Assembly: GCA_023474345.1 (NCBI GenBank)
Contig: JAMCXS010000028.1
Coordinates: 32,274-96,273 of the forward strand
DNA from: Acidobacteriota bacterium
GTDB taxonomy: Bacteria > Acidobacteriota > Terriglobia > UBA7540
Direction: 5' to 3'
DNA length: 64,000 nucleotides
In this document: one piece after another, positions 20,453 to 31,668 of the stretch
How positions within the stretch are numbered: position 1 is the stretch's first letter
Layout: each line of letters starts with the position of its first letter
Notes under the pieces: generated by a model
The model's input: the letters and a program-made list of their open reading frames with translations, nothing else
Told to the model about the DNA's origin: nothing
The model's database searches: none
Position numbers and translations under genes: made by a program

Positions 20453-22747
20453 TTACATTGAAGGTGGAGCTGCATCCGGAGCACTGCCCCAACTCTTATT
20501 CGGTGTGGGGCCCATATTGAGCACCAGCGTCGCGCCGTTCGCTATGTCTTTTTGGCTGAACCATGGCTTGTTCCACGGTTTCCCGTTCAACGTCCCTGAC
20601 TGAATATAAACATTCTTCTGTGAATTGTTGTTGGCCACAATTACAAAGTCCTTCCCGTTGCCAAGATGGAGAGTGGCTTTGTGGAAAAGTGGACTACCAA
20701 TCTCATAGTTCGCGGTGGCCGGATCAACCGGATAAAAGCCCATGGCGCTCATCACGTACCAGGAAGAAAGAGCGCCTTGATCATCCATCCCCGGAAACCC
20801 AAGTCCGTACTTATCGCTGCCGTACAGTTCCGTGAGAATCTCCCGCACGATCTTCTGCGTCTTCCACGGTTCTCCGCTCCAGTCATAGTAATAGGGAGTC
20901 TGGATGTCCGGCTCATTGCCCTGTACGTATTCTCCGATCATGCCCGTGCAGTCACGGCAGACACCAGGCGCATGAAACGGCGTGTTGAAGAACTCATCGA
21001 GCTTGGCGTTGAACTTTGCCCGCCCTCCCAGGAGGTTGATCAGGCCTTTGACATCCTGGGGCACGAGCCACAGTGTGGACCAGCCGGAGGCCTCTTTCAT
21101 CATGAAATTGTAGTAAGGCTCCGCCGGGTTAAAGGGCGAAATCCATTCGCCGTCGCTTAGGCGGCCGCGCATGAATCCATCCGAGGGATCAAAAACGTTC
21201 CGAAAGTTGTAGGAACGCTTTCGGAACATCCGGTAGTCAGCTTCCTTCCCGAGTTTCTTGGCGTACTCGGCAAGCGCCGAATCGTCCCAGGCATATTCGA
21301 GCGTCGTGGCCACACCCGCCTTACCACCTGCGTAAGGAGGGTCGGGATTACCTTTTGGAATAAAGTCAGAAATGTAGCCCTTCTTAATGTATTCACCGAG
21401 ATAGGGACGCGCGCCGTCCTTTGTGACGGTTGCATTCCTATAAAGGTAGTTGTAGGCCGCCTTGTAATCGAACGGGATGCCCCGCAGCCATGCGCCCATG
21501 TACATCAGCGTGGCGTTGTCTCCGTGAAATCCTGTCGGCATGAAGCCGGTTGCTCGTGCTTGCGCCAACGTCGAGCGCAGAATGTCTTTCATTGCAGAGG
21601 GGTCGGCCAACATGAGCAAGACAACCTGGTTGCGCCCCGTATCCCAGAACGGTACGAAACCATAGAAGTTGTATTTGGCTGTTTGCATCCGGCCATCCGG
21701 CCCGCGGAAACGCATTCCTTTGCTGGCTATTAGGTGCGGGCTGGCGAAGGAGTGGAAATAGTTGGAGTAAAACATCATACGCTCGTGTGGAGTTCCGCCC
21801 TGGATCTCGATGGTGTCCAGCAACTTGGACCAGACTTCCACTGCGTGCCGGTGGATGGCGTCAAAATCCCATCCGGGGCTGAAAGTCGCCAGGCGTTGTT
21901 GCGCATCCTGGTAGTTGTCGGCGGCGGCAATTTTGACAAGTACTTGCTTGCCCTCGGAAGTGTCATAGTTGAGATACACGCCGGCATAGGGTCCCGACTC
22001 AGTTTTTCCGTTCGGGGTCACCACTTTGTCCCCTAAAAAGTTATGCGGACCAGGGCAGTGCGGCGGGTCTTCCCTGAAGGTTCCAAAGCTATTGAAAGGC
22101 TTGGAGAACTCAGCGACGAAGCAGGTCTGCGACCTGCCCCAGGCCTTGGCGTAGGGCATAAACCGCTCACCGCACCCTCTGACCGTATGGTTGTTGATAA
22201 TCTCGACGTTCCCACCCTGATGACCCAAGTCCATGATGATGTGTGACTGCTTGCTTTGGGGGAAGGTGAAGCGGTACATCCCCGTCCAATAGGTTGCGGT
22301 CATTTCGGCCTTAACGTGGAAGTCGTTCAGATACACGCTGTAATAACCGGGGGTCGCTATTTGTCTTGATTTGTTGTAAATAGACCCCGTGTACTCCGGG
22401 GGCATGGTCCAGGGGCCCACCACGGGCATCACCATCATGCCGGGCATGCCATTGGAAAAGCCATACATTGTGTGGTGCAAGTAGTCGTACGACATGCCCA
22501 CGCCGGCGGGATAAGAAAGGGACAGGACCTTGTTGATCGGACTGAGGATGGTCAAGCCGTACGGCAGCACAGCCCCTGGCACGGTCATGCCAGTGTAAAG
22601 TTCTTCTCCGGGCGGCGGAGCATTGCCGATCAGCACCTGCTTGTCGAGCGGCGCCGTGCCCATGAGCGCGTTCACATAATCCACTGGCTTCTTTTGAGCG
22701 CCCAGCGCGGTTACACAGGAAAGTAGCAGTAAAGCGAATGATTTCAT
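20453..22747 (-). CDS. GH92 family alpha-1,2-mannosidase, secreted
   Basis: signal peptide; VDYVNALMGTAPL; GNEPDIQTPYYYDWSGEPWKTQKIVREIL; GMDDQGALSSWYVMSAMGFYPVDPA. Confidence 0.93.
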   Translation of the reverse strand: MKSFALLLLSCVTALGAQKKPVDYVNALMGTAPLDKQVLIGNAPPPGEELYTGMTVPGAVLPYGLTILSPINKVLSLSYPAGVGMSYDYLHHTMYGFSNGMPGMMVMPVVGPWTMPPEYTGSIYNKSRQIATPGYYSVYLNDFHVKAEMTATYWTGMYRFTFPQSKQSHIIMDLGHQGGNVEIINNHTVRGCGERFMPYAKAWGRSQTCFVAEFSKPFNSFGTFREDPPHCPGPHNFLGDKVVTPNGKTESGPYAGVYLNYDTSEGKQVLVKIAAADNYQDAQQRLATFSPGWDFDAIHRHAVEVWSKLLDTIEIQGGTPHERMMFYSNYFHSFASPHLIASKGMRFRGPDGRMQTAKYNFYGFVPFWDTGRNQVVLLMLADPSAMKDILRSTLAQARATGFMPTGFHGDNATLMYMGAWLRGIPFDYKAAYNYLYRNATVTKDGARPYLGEYIKKGYISDFIPKGNPDPPYAGGKAGVATTLEYAWDDSALAEYAKKLGKEADYRMFRKRSYNFRNVFDPSDGFMRGRLSDGEWISPFNPAEPYYNFMMKEASGWSTLWLVPQDVKGLINLLGGRAKFNAKLDEFFNTPFHAPGVCRDCTGMIGEYVQGNEPDIQTPYYYDWSGEPWKTQKIVREILTELYGSDKYGLGFPGMDDQGALSSWYVMSAMGFYPVDPATANYEIGSPLFHKATLHLGNGKDFVIVANNNSQKNVYIQSGTLNGKPWNKPWFSQKDIANGATLVLNMGPTPNKSWGSAPDAAPPSM

Positions 22748-23033
22748 AAAGTACCCCGTTTCCGGACCCTACGATCCGATCCGTTTCAGAAAATCCCGCA
22801 GGCGCGCCTGACTTTTCAAAAACGTATCCCCGGGTTGTCCCCGTTTTCCCCTTAATTGTTGCTTCATCTTTTTAACGTCTGCGAAATATCCCATGTCGCA
22901 TCAAATAGTTACAGCGGATATGCTTGAAATGTCCAGGCTATTGTACAACTCGGGGATATGCTCGTCCTGTATTCTCATATAGTTACAACCATCGCCAGTC
23001 TCCTCCAAATCCCTCCAACTACGAAATCTGGTA

Positions 23034-24209
23034 TCAAAGGCCGCCGGGCAAGTGGGTGGAGACGGTGACGGGTTTGGACTTGGCGCTCTCGTTTCCAGCC
23101 AGATCTACGGCGGTGACAGCGTATTGATAGACCTGGTTTCGAGCCACGGTAGTGTCATGGAAAATCGGAGTGGGCAACAACTGCTTGTTGACGCGCACAA
23201 ACTGCCCGCCTTCGGTTTTCCTGTAAACGTTATAGCCCGCCAGGTCGGCGTCAGTATTAGCATGCCAAAGCAGATCGACCGCGCCGGCGGTGTAAATGGC
23301 GGTGAGGTCTCTGGGAACAGCCGGCGGGAAAATATCCTTCGGAGTAACCTCGACTGTTGCCGAGGGCTCACTTTCAGCCCGGAAGCCATCTACGGCGGAA
23401 ACTGCGCTGACCCGGAAGTAATACTGCTGGCCGAACCGGAAGTTCGGATCGTTGAGTTGGGGGGACTGGGTTTCAGCGAGTAACTGAAATGTGCCGGGCT
23501 TGCCGGTCGGGCTTTGATAAACCCGGTAGAGCGCCAGATTCGAAACAGGAAGTCCCGTCAAGGTTTGAGCGGGTTCGGCCCAGGAAAGCTCAAGCGCCGC
23601 CTGCGTGGTCTTGATGGCAAGATTTGTAGGCGGCTGGGTCACGTCGATCAGCTCTGCCTGGGCCACATTGGATGGAGCGCTCTTGTGCGGGCGGCCCCGG
23701 AATCCCCGGGTGAGCGCCACAACAGAAAAGGCAAACATTGAGGTATGCCACTGGCGGAAATCCTGATCGGAAAGCGTGGACGGGTAATCGATTTTACCTT
23801 TGCTCAAGAAATGGGCCACGTCGGGCGGCGGAAGCGTGACCCAGGGCGCGGTGTCAGTCGCGGGCGGCGCGGGCTTTTGGCCCGGCGGCGTGATGGCGCG
23901 GAAGATTTCGAGCTCAACGGGTTTGGTCAGGCGCTCGCCATCCGTGGACAACACGGGCAAGGTGAATTCGAGATGAAAAGTCTGGCCGATTTGGATTAGC
24001 TGAAGGTCCTTAATCTGCGCAGGCCTTTCAACACGCGGAGGTTGCGGAGGCGCTTGTACCCCACAGCCGGCAAAAAAGCCGATTGCGCAAACTAACAGCA
24101 CAATGAAAACGAGCGACCCGGTGCGTCGCGAGAGAGACAGTCCTGAGGAATGAATCGGAATTGACGCCAAGGAGCCGCCAGAGCGGGCGGTTCGCAATCG
24201 AAGGTTCAC
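23034..24209 (-). CDS. fibronectin type III-containing lipoprotein
   Basis: lipobox GFFAGCG; FnIII-like repeats ([11 protein letters not shown]...; [25 protein letters not shown]). Confidence 0.75.
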   Translation of the reverse strand: MNLRLRTARSGGSLASIPIHSSGLSLSRRTGSLVFIVLLVCAIGFFAGCGVQAPPQPPRVERPAQIKDLQLIQIGQTFHLEFTLPVLSTDGERLTKPVELEIFRAITPPGQKPAPPATDTAPWVTLPPPDVAHFLSKGKIDYPSTLSDQDFRQWHTSMFAFSVVALTRGFRGRPHKSAPSNVAQAELIDVTQPPTNLAIKTTQAALELSWAEPAQTLTGLPVSNLALYRVYQSPTGKPGTFQLLAETQSPQLNDPNFRFGQQYYFRVSAVSAVDGFRAESEPSATVEVTPKDIFPPAVPRDLTAIYTAGAVDLLWHANTDADLAGYNVYRKTEGGQFVRVNKQLLPTPIFHDTTVARNQVYQYAVTAVDLAGNESAKSKPVTVSTHLPGGL

Positions 24210-25612
24210 AGAATGTAGCGGCTGAGGTCTTGATCCTTCACGATTTCGGCTAGCTGCTTCCTTACATACGCGCCGTCGATGCGCACGTGTTTCTTCTTCA
24301 GGTCGGGTCCTTCAAAGGAAATCTCGTCCAAAAGCTTTTCCATGATGGTGTGCAGGCGGCGGGCGCCGATGTTTTCCGCCTGGTCGTTGACAGTGGCGGC
24401 GAAGCGTGCCACCTCCTCTAAGGCGTCATCGGTGAAAGAGAGCTTGATCCCCTCGGTTTCAAGCAGGGCGACGTATTGTTTGACAAGCGCGCTCTTGGGC
24501 TCTGTCAAAATGCGGATGAAATCCTCGACGTTCAGGGAACGCAGCTCAACGCGAATCGGAAATCGCCCTTGTAACTCCGGGATCAGATCGGCAGGCTTGC
24601 TGACGTGGAAAGCCCCGGCTGCGATGAACAGGATGTGGTCCGTACGCACCATGCCATAGCGGGTGTTGACGGTGGTGCCTTCGACGATGGGGAGAATGTC
24701 GCGCTGCACGCCCTCGCGGCTGACGTCCGGCCCATGCCCGCGCTCCCGGCCCGCAATCTTGTCAATTTCATCGAGAAAGATGATGCCGGATTGCTCGGCG
24801 CGCTCGACCGCGGTCCGCGTGACCTGATCCATGTCGATCAGCTTGTTTTCTTCTTCCTGGATCAGGTAGTCCATGGCCTCTGCTACGCGCATGCGCCGTT
24901 TCTTGTTGCGCTGGCCGAACAGCCCGGGAAGAATATCCTTGATATTGATGTCCATCTCCTCGATGCCCTGGGAAGAGACGATCTCAAAGGCCGGGAAGCT
25001 TCGCTCCCGTGTCTCGAGTTCCACCTGGCGTTCATCCAATTTGCCTTCGCGGAGTTGCGCACGCAGTTTTTCGCGCGTCCGCTTGAACTGCTCCATCGCG
25101 GCCAAGTGGCCGTCGTCGGGGGAAGTTTTCTCGGCGCGCGGCGGGGCAGGGGGCGGAGGCGGCAGCAGCAGATCGAGCAACCGCTCTTCGGCGTTCTGTT
25201 CAGCCTTTTCCGCGACCTCTTCGATCTTTTCCTCCCGAACCATGTCGATGGAAATTTCGATCAGATCGCGAATCATTGACTCGACGTCGCGTCCAACGTA
25301 GCCGACTTCCGTAAACCGGGAAGCCTCCACTTTGAGGAAGGGCGAATTGGCCAGGCGGGCCAACCGGCGGGCGATTTCCGTTTTACCCACGCCGGTGGGG
25401 CCGATCATGATGATGTTTTTGGGAAGGATTTCTTCCGCCAGATCCGGAGAAAGCTTCTGGCGGCGCATGCGGTTGCGGAGGGCGACGGCGACCGCGCGTT
25501 TGGCTTCGTCCTGGCCGACGACGTACTTGTCAAGCTCGGTGACGATCTGCCGCGGTGTCAACTCGTCCAGTATTGTTGCGGTTTCGATATTTTCAGGCAA
25601 ATAAAAAACCAT
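24206..25612 (-). CDS. hslU: ATP-dependent protease ATPase subunit HslU
   Basis: [55 protein letters not shown]-terminal DLSRYIL. Confidence 0.97.
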   Translation of the reverse strand: MVFYLPENIETATILDELTPRQIVTELDKYVVGQDEAKRAVAVALRNRMRRQKLSPDLAEEILPKNIIMIGPTGVGKTEIARRLARLANSPFLKVEASRFTEVGYVGRDVESMIRDLIEISIDMVREEKIEEVAEKAEQNAEERLLDLLLPPPPPAPPRAEKTSPDDGHLAAMEQFKRTREKLRAQLREGKLDERQVELETRERSFPAFEIVSSQGIEEMDINIKDILPGLFGQRNKKRRMRVAEAMDYLIQEEENKLIDMDQVTRTAVERAEQSGIIFLDEIDKIAGRERGHGPDVSREGVQRDILPIVEGTTVNTRYGMVRTDHILFIAAGAFHVSKPADLIPELQGRFPIRVELRSLNVEDFIRILTEPKSALVKQYVALLETEGIKLSFTDDALEEVARFAATVNDQAENIGARRLHTIMEKLLDEISFEGPDLKKKHVRIDGAYVRKQLAEIVKDQDLSRYIL

Positions 25613-25638
25613 TACAGATTCATTAGTATCGGGGAGGG

Positions 25639-26181
25639 CTAAAGTTCCTCGATTACAGTCTGCTCATTTGTGAAGATGCAAATCTGCCCCGCAAGTTGCA
25701 TCGCTTCCTGAACAATTTCACGGGCGTTCAGCTTGGTGTGCTTCACCAATGCGCGCGCGGCTGCCAGAGCGTAAGAGCCGCCGGAACCGATGGCGACAAT
25801 CCCGTCGTCCGGCTCGATGACATCCCCATTCCCGCTTACAAGATAGGTGACTTTGTCATCGGCCACCAGGAGCAGAGCTTCCAGATGGCGCAGGGCACGA
25901 TCGGTCCGCCAATCCTTGGCCAGCTCGACCACGGCGCGGCTGAGGTTGCCGTGAAACTCCTCCAGTTTCTGTTCAAAACGCGAAAACAGAGACAGGGCAT
26001 CCGCCGTGCTGCCCGCAAAACCCGCCACCACTCTGTCGTTATACAGACGCCGGATCTTGCGAGCGTTGTGCTTGATCACACTTTCGCCCATCGTGACCTG
26101 GCCATCCCCGCCCATAGCGAGACGGCCATCCCTGCGGACACAGAGAATGGTTGTCGACCTTACCACAGGATTGTGTGCCAC
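25639..26181 (-). CDS. hslV: ATP-dependent protease subunit HslV
   Basis: [54 protein letters not shown]. Confidence 0.96.
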   Translation of the reverse strand: MAHNPVVRSTTILCVRRDGRLAMGGDGQVTMGESVIKHNARKIRRLYNDRVVAGFAGSTADALSLFSRFEQKLEEFHGNLSRAVVELAKDWRTDRALRHLEALLLVADDKVTYLVSGNGDVIEPDDGIVAIGSGGSYALAAARALVKHTKLNAREIVQEAMQLAGQICIFTNEQTVIEEL

Positions 26182-26221
26182 TGGGCCTCCGAAAAGTCAT
26201 TATAGCAGATGAAACCGATTC

Positions 26222-27097
26222 TTACTGGGGACGCGCGAAATAGTCAGACGGTATGGTTTCATTGTAGCGCACGCTGTTACGGAAAAGTTCGCCGATGCGT
26301 TCCCCGTCGAGGTAGCGCGCGATATGCATCGGAGTGTTGATCCCCTGGAACATCTGGTAGTCGCTGTAATCGTCCGCGTAGTCTTCCCAATCCTGGGTAT
26401 TCGGGTTCCGGACGCGGTAGGTGACTCGCACCGGAAGGTAAGTTGAACGGTGGATATAAAGCCTGACGTGAACGTTCTGGGCGTCAATGATATCGACCAC
26501 GTCCACGGGTTGGTTGTCCACAAAATCAACGCCGTGAGTCAGGATCAGGACACCGGGCGCCGTGATCAGGTAGCGCAGAAGGTTGTCAAGGCTGTAACGG
26601 TTGGCAATCTTCCAGCCCCACATCTGGTCGGGATTCTGGTGGGTCCGGCCAAGCCGGTCAAGCTCCCAGCCCTGGTTGCCATTATTGATGAGTATGACCG
26701 GTTTGCCTTTGCCGTAACTGAAGCGCCGCTTGTCAGGAGGTTCGAAAGTGCTCTTGAAGGGAGCGTAGCCCGCCGCTTGACCGTATGCAATGGCGAAGAC
26801 GCTGCCGGTGGTGGTAACGGTCTTGTAATGCAGAAAAGCAGCGCCGCCGAGCGCCTGGATAGTGCGATTGAGAAGTTTCTGCGCCTGGGGGGTAATCCGG
26901 GAGGGCAGCGCGGGCGGGGCTTTTTGCTGCGCGCCGAAGGCTGCATTCGAGCCCGCTAGGCCCACGGCCAGAAGGCAGACGGCAACAGCCGGTATGGCCA
27001 AAAAACGTTTACTATTTCCAATCACTGAGAAGATTCTCCTGCTTAATATTGATGATCCTTCCGGCCCCGGAGGTTGACCGGGGCGAACCCCCTTCAA
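26222..27097 (-). CDS. hypothetical secreted protein, outer-membrane lipoprotein-sorting-like
   Basis: signal-like segment; ITPQAQKLLNRTIQALGGAAFLHYKTVTTTGSV...; VDIIDAQNVHVRLYIHRSTYLPVRVTYR. Confidence 0.6.
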   Translation of the reverse strand: MKGVRPGQPPGPEGSSILSRRIFSVIGNSKRFLAIPAVAVCLLAVGLAGSNAAFGAQQKAPPALPSRITPQAQKLLNRTIQALGGAAFLHYKTVTTTGSVFAIAYGQAAGYAPFKSTFEPPDKRRFSYGKGKPVILINNGNQGWELDRLGRTHQNPDQMWGWKIANRYSLDNLLRYLITAPGVLILTHGVDFVDNQPVDVVDIIDAQNVHVRLYIHRSTYLPVRVTYRVRNPNTQDWEDYADDYSDYQMFQGINTPMHIARYLDGERIGELFRNSVRYNETIPSDYFARPQ

Positions 27098-27879
27098 TCT
27101 TTCGAGGGACGAAAGCGCGACAGGATTTGTTCCCGGACACGCCTTGAAAGGGTTTCCACATCCTGGACGCTTAAGTCATCCGTCGGAATGGGCTTGTGAA
27201 TAATCATTTCCGTTTGGCCGGCGCGAATGTGATAGGAGTCCGGTTTCAGAACTTCCCGCGTCCCGTTCAATGTGATGGGCACCACCGGCACGCCGGAAAG
27301 GATTGCCAGATAGAAGCTTCCGCTCTTGAAGGGCAGCATCTCGGGCGTGCGGCTCCGGCGCCCTTCGGGGAACATGACGACCGAGCGGCCTTCTTTGATT
27401 CGCGCCGCAGCTTGATCGAAGCCTTTGAGCGCCGCGCGCGGACGGCCGCGGTCAACCGGAATGTGCCCGGAACGCCGCAGATGCCAGCCGAGAAACGGGA
27501 GCAAAAAGAGCGAGCGCTTGGCGAGAAATCGAAACTGCAGCGGCAGGTACACGAACAGGATGGGGATGTCCATGGCGCTCGGATGATTGGCGCAGAAGAT
27601 AACCGTCCGGTTCGGATCGATATTCTCGCGCCCTTCCACGCGAACCCGAATCCCGCTGGTCTTCAGAATAAGCCACGACCAGAGCCTTGCACACCCGTGC
27701 TGCCACCGTCCCTGGGCGTCAAAAAAAGATCCGCAAAGCGATAAAGTCCCGCAGACCGCCGTGTAGAAATAAATCAGAAGGTCGGTAAAAAAAAGCGAGC
27801 GCAGGTAGCTGAAGAAGTTTCGTACCCGCGCACGGCTGGGCGTTTGCTTTGCGGGCACGACCGACGTGGAGTCCATCAT
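27094..27879 (-). CDS. plsC: 1-acyl-sn-glycerol-3-phosphate acyltransferase
   Basis: FCANHPSAMDIPIL (HX4D motif NHPSAMD); MFPEGRRSRTPEML; start chosen at MMDSTSVV to avoid long overlap with folC. Confidence 0.9.
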   Translation of the reverse strand: MMDSTSVVPAKQTPSRARVRNFFSYLRSLFFTDLLIYFYTAVCGTLSLCGSFFDAQGRWQHGCARLWSWLILKTSGIRVRVEGRENIDPNRTVIFCANHPSAMDIPILFVYLPLQFRFLAKRSLFLLPFLGWHLRRSGHIPVDRGRPRAALKGFDQAAARIKEGRSVVMFPEGRRSRTPEMLPFKSGSFYLAILSGVPVVPITLNGTREVLKPDSYHIRAGQTEMIIHKPIPTDDLSVQDVETLSRRVREQILSRFRPSKD

Positions 27880-27883
27880 GAGA

Positions 27884-29269
27884 TTAGCAATACTCCGAAA
27901 GCACTTCCGGAAGAGTCGGCTTCCCCAGCACGAGGCGCCCTTCCAGGATGGCCTTCTTGATGGCGCCGACCAGGAACAACGAACCGGCGACCAGAACCAC
28001 GTCATCCAGAGAGCTTTCTTCGATCGCCCGTTCGAGCGCCCGCGCGGGGTCGGGTTCCTGGACTATTTGCCGGGGCGAGGCCGGGGCGGAGTCTAAGATT
28101 GTTTCCGGAGACGCCGCGCGTTCCACCTCGGGACGAGTCAAATAGACAGTTTCGGCCAGCGGGAAAAGGATTCCGCTGATTTCGGCGATATCCTTGTCCC
28201 GCATCGTGGCATAGACCAAGCGCAAGTTCCGTGCCGCACAGTGCTCGCGGATAAACGCGGCAATCTCGCGGGCGGCGGCGGGATTATGGGCGCCGTCAAG
28301 CATGACCAGAGGGCGGTTGAGGATGGTTTCCAGACGGCCCGGCCACCATGCCGCCCTGAGGCCCGCGCGAATGGTATGGGGAGTAATCCGAAAGCCTTGC
28401 CTCGCCAGCCTCCATGCCGCTGTGGCCGCCGCGATGGCGTTTTTCACCTGAAACCTTCCGGCCATTTGCAGGGTGATACCGGGAAGTTTCGAAGGGCCGA
28501 TTTCCAAGTCGAAGCCGCAGCGTCCGTCAAGCTGAAAAAAGCCGGACATGCCTCGAAAACCGCCGGTTTCAATAAGATCGGCCCCAACTTCCTGGCAGCG
28601 CCGGCGGACCACCTCACGCACCACGGGATGTTCGCATCCTGAGACCACCGGCCTCCCCGGTTTGATAACGCCCGCCTTTTCCCTCGCGATCTCGGAGTGG
28701 GTTTTGCCCAGATATTGCTGGTGGTCGAGATCGACGTTGGTAATGATGGCAACCGATGGGTCAGTAATGTTGGTGGCATCCAGCCGGCCGCCCATACCGA
28801 CCTCGAGAACCGCGAAATCGACCGCGGAACGCGCGAAGTGCAGGAAGGCCGTCGCCGTCAGGTACTCAAAAAAACTGGGCAGATGAGTAAGGACCCGGGC
28901 GTTCAGAAGCTCCGTAGCTCGGCAATGGACTTCACTAAAGGCTGCCGCGAAATCCTCATCGGAAATTTCACAATTGCTCACCCGGATCCGCTCATTCGCT
29001 CGCACAAAGTGCGGAGAAGTGTAAAGGCCCGTGCGATAGCCGGCGCGCTCAAGAATGGAGGCCAGCATCGCCGAGGTTGAGCCCTTGCCATTAGTCCCCG
29101 CGATGATGGCGGTAGGATAGCGGCGCTCGGGACTGCCTAAGGCTTGGAGAAGCGCCATGATTGGCTCTAATCCAAACTTCTTGCCGTGCAGTTCATGCCC
29201 GTGACTCCAGAGGATCTTCAGGCAATCATCGTAGGGGATGAGCGTTTGAGATGTGCGTCGGTCAGTCAT
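27884..29269 (-). CDS. folC: bifunctional folylpolyglutamate synthase/dihydrofolate synthase
   Basis: AGTNGKGSTSAMLASILERAGYRTGLYTSPHFVRANERIRV; DGAHNPAAAREIAAFI. Confidence 0.94.
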   Translation of the reverse strand: MTDRRTSQTLIPYDDCLKILWSHGHELHGKKFGLEPIMALLQALGSPERRYPTAIIAGTNGKGSTSAMLASILERAGYRTGLYTSPHFVRANERIRVSNCEISDEDFAAAFSEVHCRATELLNARVLTHLPSFFEYLTATAFLHFARSAVDFAVLEVGMGGRLDATNITDPSVAIITNVDLDHQQYLGKTHSEIAREKAGVIKPGRPVVSGCEHPVVREVVRRRCQEVGADLIETGGFRGMSGFFQLDGRCGFDLEIGPSKLPGITLQMAGRFQVKNAIAAATAAWRLARQGFRITPHTIRAGLRAAWWPGRLETILNRPLVMLDGAHNPAAAREIAAFIREHCAARNLRLVYATMRDKDIAEISGILFPLAETVYLTRPEVERAASPETILDSAPASPRQIVQEPDPARALERAIEESSLDDVVLVAGSLFLVGAIKKAILEGRLVLGKPTLPEVLSEYC

Positions 29270-30135
29270 TTGGGGGCTTCGGTTAAGTTCCAGGCACCCA
29301 TATAATCCAGGGTCTTGGCTAGATAATCTTTGAGTTCGGTGCGCGGAACGATGGCATCGAGCATGCCGTGAGCCAGCAGGAATTCGGCGGTCTGGAAGCC
29401 CTCGGGCAGTTTCTGATGGATTGTTTGTTCGATGACGCGCGGCCCCGCAAAGCCGATCAGGGCGCCCGGCTCCGCGATGTTGAGATCTCCGAGCATGGCG
29501 AAGCTTGCCGTGGTGCCGCCCGTGGTCGGATTGGTCAGCACGGAGATGTAAGGTTTGCGCACCTCTTCGAGCCGCGCCAGAGAAGCGCTGATCTTAGCCA
29601 GTTGCATCAGGCTGATGGCTCCTTCCATCATCCGGGCGCCGCCAGAGCAGGATACAATCACCAACGGCAATTTACTCTGGATGCAGCGGTCGATGGCGCG
29701 GGCGATTTTCTCGCCAACCACCGCGCCCATGCTGCCGCCGATAAACTGAAATTCCATGGCACAGATGATCAGTGGTTTCCCGGCGATCTTTCCTTCTCCG
29801 ACCCGAACGGCATCCTTTATGCCGGTAACCTTTTCGGCACTCGCCAGACGATCGCGGTAAGCCTTCCTGTCTACAAATTCCAAGGGATCAGGCGAGCTCA
29901 GGCCGGTATCATGCTCAACGTATTTCCCATCGTCGAACAGCATGGCCAGCCGTGACTGGGAACTCATCTTGAGATGATGGTTGCATTTGGGGCAGCAGAG
30001 CAGGTTCTGTTCCAGATCTTTTTTCCAAAGGATTTTCTTGCACGCCTCACACTTGGTCCACAAACCTTCCGTCTGGACGCGTTTGTCCGCCGGGGCTGTC
30101 TCAAGAGGCTTTTTCTCTCTTCGGAACCAAGTCAT
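29266..30135 (-). CDS. accD: acetyl-CoA carboxylase carboxyltransferase subunit beta
   Basis: zinc-ribbon CEACKKILWKKDLEQNLLCCPKC; FIGGSMGAVVGEKIARAID; VSCSGGARMMEGAISLMQLAK. Confidence 0.96.
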   Translation of the reverse strand: MTWFRREKKPLETAPADKRVQTEGLWTKCEACKKILWKKDLEQNLLCCPKCNHHLKMSSQSRLAMLFDDGKYVEHDTGLSSPDPLEFVDRKAYRDRLASAEKVTGIKDAVRVGEGKIAGKPLIICAMEFQFIGGSMGAVVGEKIARAIDRCIQSKLPLVIVSCSGGARMMEGAISLMQLAKISASLARLEEVRKPYISVLTNPTTGGTTASFAMLGDLNIAEPGALIGFAGPRVIEQTIHQKLPEGFQTAEFLLAHGMLDAIVPRTELKDYLAKTLDYMGAWNLTEAPK

Positions 30136-30195
30136 CGGAGTTCAGAATTCCTTCCTCGCGCCGGACCGAGGGTTAGTCGGTAGTGGGCAACGTGC

Positions 30196-30741
30196 TCAGT
30201 ATTCGATTCCTCGCTGGGCGAGAATCCCTTGCTGATAGGGATGTTTTACCTCACGCATTTCGGTGACCATGTCTGCGCACTCAACGATTGAAGGGTGAGC
30301 GTTGCGGCCCGTCAGGATCACGTGAACCATTTCAGGCTTCTGCTTTAGAAGGTCCCGAACTTTAAGAGGGTCGAGCATCTTGTAACTGATCGCGTAATTG
30401 ATTTCATCCAGAACGACCAAGTCGTAATCACCACCCAGAATCGCCTGGCTCGCGTACTGCCAAGCTTCTTCGACCATCCGAACATCTTCAGGGTTCGGTT
30501 TTTCCACACCCACTTTCACAAAACCCCGGCCCATGGGCAGGATCTTAATCCTGTCTTCACCCAACATCCGGCAAGCGTCCAGCTCGCCATAGTGCCAGGA
30601 CCCTTTGATGAATTGTACCATCAATACCCTCAGTCCCTGGCCGACAGCACGAAAAGCCGTTCCCAGGGCTGCGGTGGTTTTCCCTTTGCCGGGACCGCTA
30701 AAGACGATAATCAGACCTTTCTTGGTTTCAGGCAAAGTCAC
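30196..30741 (-). CDS. cobO: cob(I)yrinic acid a,c-diamide adenosyltransferase
   Basis: KGLIIVFSGPGKGKTTAALGTAFRAVGQGLRVLMVQFIKG; VVLDEINYAI; GTG start chosen inside the longer ORF. Confidence 0.92.
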   Translation of the reverse strand: MTLPETKKGLIIVFSGPGKGKTTAALGTAFRAVGQGLRVLMVQFIKGSWHYGELDACRMLGEDRIKILPMGRGFVKVGVEKPNPEDVRMVEEAWQYASQAILGGDYDLVVLDEINYAISYKMLDPLKVRDLLKQKPEMVHVILTGRNAHPSIVECADMVTEMREVKHPYQQGILAQRGIEY

Positions 30742-30809
30742 TTTCCTTCGTGAACCTGTCCAAGCAGCGCTACGGGCCAACGCGTTTCCGAGACGCAACA
30801 CTATAGGAG

Positions 30810-31274
30810 TCAGTGCGCGTAAGGAAATCCCCGCAAGATTGTAAATCCCCGGTAGATTTGCTCCAGCAGCAGAGCCCGGGCCCAGTCGTGTGTCAAGGTC
30901 ATCCGGGAAACAGAGAGCAGGAGATCGGCTTCCGCCCGAAAGGCCGAAGAGAAGCCATCCGGCCCGCCCACCACAAACGCCAGTTCGCGCGTTCCGCGAA
31001 CGCCCTGCTGGCCCAGCCAAAGGGCAAATTCCTGCGAAGTCCACTCACAGCCCTGCGGGTCCAGGAAAACTTTGGTGCTCTGCCGGAGCTTTTCGAGCAT
31101 GCGAGCTTCAGCCGCCGAAAGCTTCTTGAAATTATTTCGATCACGCTTTTTGGTTTCCGGGATCTCCTCAATCACGAAATCACCGAACTTCGCAATGCGC
31201 GCGGCATAGTCATTGATCAGAGCGCACAAGCGCGGATCCTTAGTTTTGCCTTCCCAGAGTGCCCGGATACGCAT
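30810..31274 (-). CDS. rlmH: 23S rRNA (pseudouridine1915-N3)-methyltransferase RlmH
   Basis: LDPQGCEWTSQEFALWL; FVVGGPDGF; LTHDWARALLLEQIYRGFTILRGFPYAH. Confidence 0.94.
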   Translation of the reverse strand: MRIRALWEGKTKDPRLCALINDYAARIAKFGDFVIEEIPETKKRDRNNFKKLSAAEARMLEKLRQSTKVFLDPQGCEWTSQEFALWLGQQGVRGTRELAFVVGGPDGFSSAFRAEADLLLSVSRMTLTHDWARALLLEQIYRGFTILRGFPYAH

Positions 31275-31323
31275 GGAAACAACCTGTTAACCGACTTCCG
31301 ACGATGCTCGATAACTCCAGCTC

Positions 31324-31668
31324 TTAACCCTTGGGGATCGGGACACGCGGCGCCGTTTTCCAAAGCCGCTCAAGATCGTAGAACTCGCGCGCGCGTTCTG
31401 AAAAGATATGAACCACAAAACTCAGATAGTCCATAAGAATCCACTCCGCTTGCGCGTAACCTTCCAGATGTGCCGGCGTCACCCCAGACTCTTTTTTCAG
31501 GTGTTCGAAAATAGCGTCCGATATGGCGCGGGTGTGACGCGTCGAGGTGCCGCTGCATATCAGGAAATAATCCGTGAAGGAACAAATGTTGCCAACGTCC
31601 AGCACTTCCATGTTTACGGCCTTGTGATCCTGAGCCGCACGCACTGCCTCACGCAAATGGGGCCTCAT
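31324..31668 (-). CDS. rsfS: ribosome silencing factor RsfS
   Basis: DHKAVNMEVLDVGNICSFTDYFLICSGTSTRHTRAISDAI; WILMDYLSFVVHIFSERAREFYDLERLW. Confidence 0.94.
   Translation of the reverse strand: MRPHLREAVRAAQDHKAVNMEVLDVGNICSFTDYFLICSGTSTRHTRAISDAIFEHLKKESGVTPAHLEGYAQAEWILMDYLSFVVHIFSERAREFYDLERLWKTAPRVPIPKG

Noticed and set aside
25639-26181. HslV with residues before the catalytic Thr ([13 protein letters not shown])
   Set aside because: Short N-terminal extensions before the Thr are common in annotated HslV and may be start-site mis-assignment or cleaved propeptide; not notable without proteomics.
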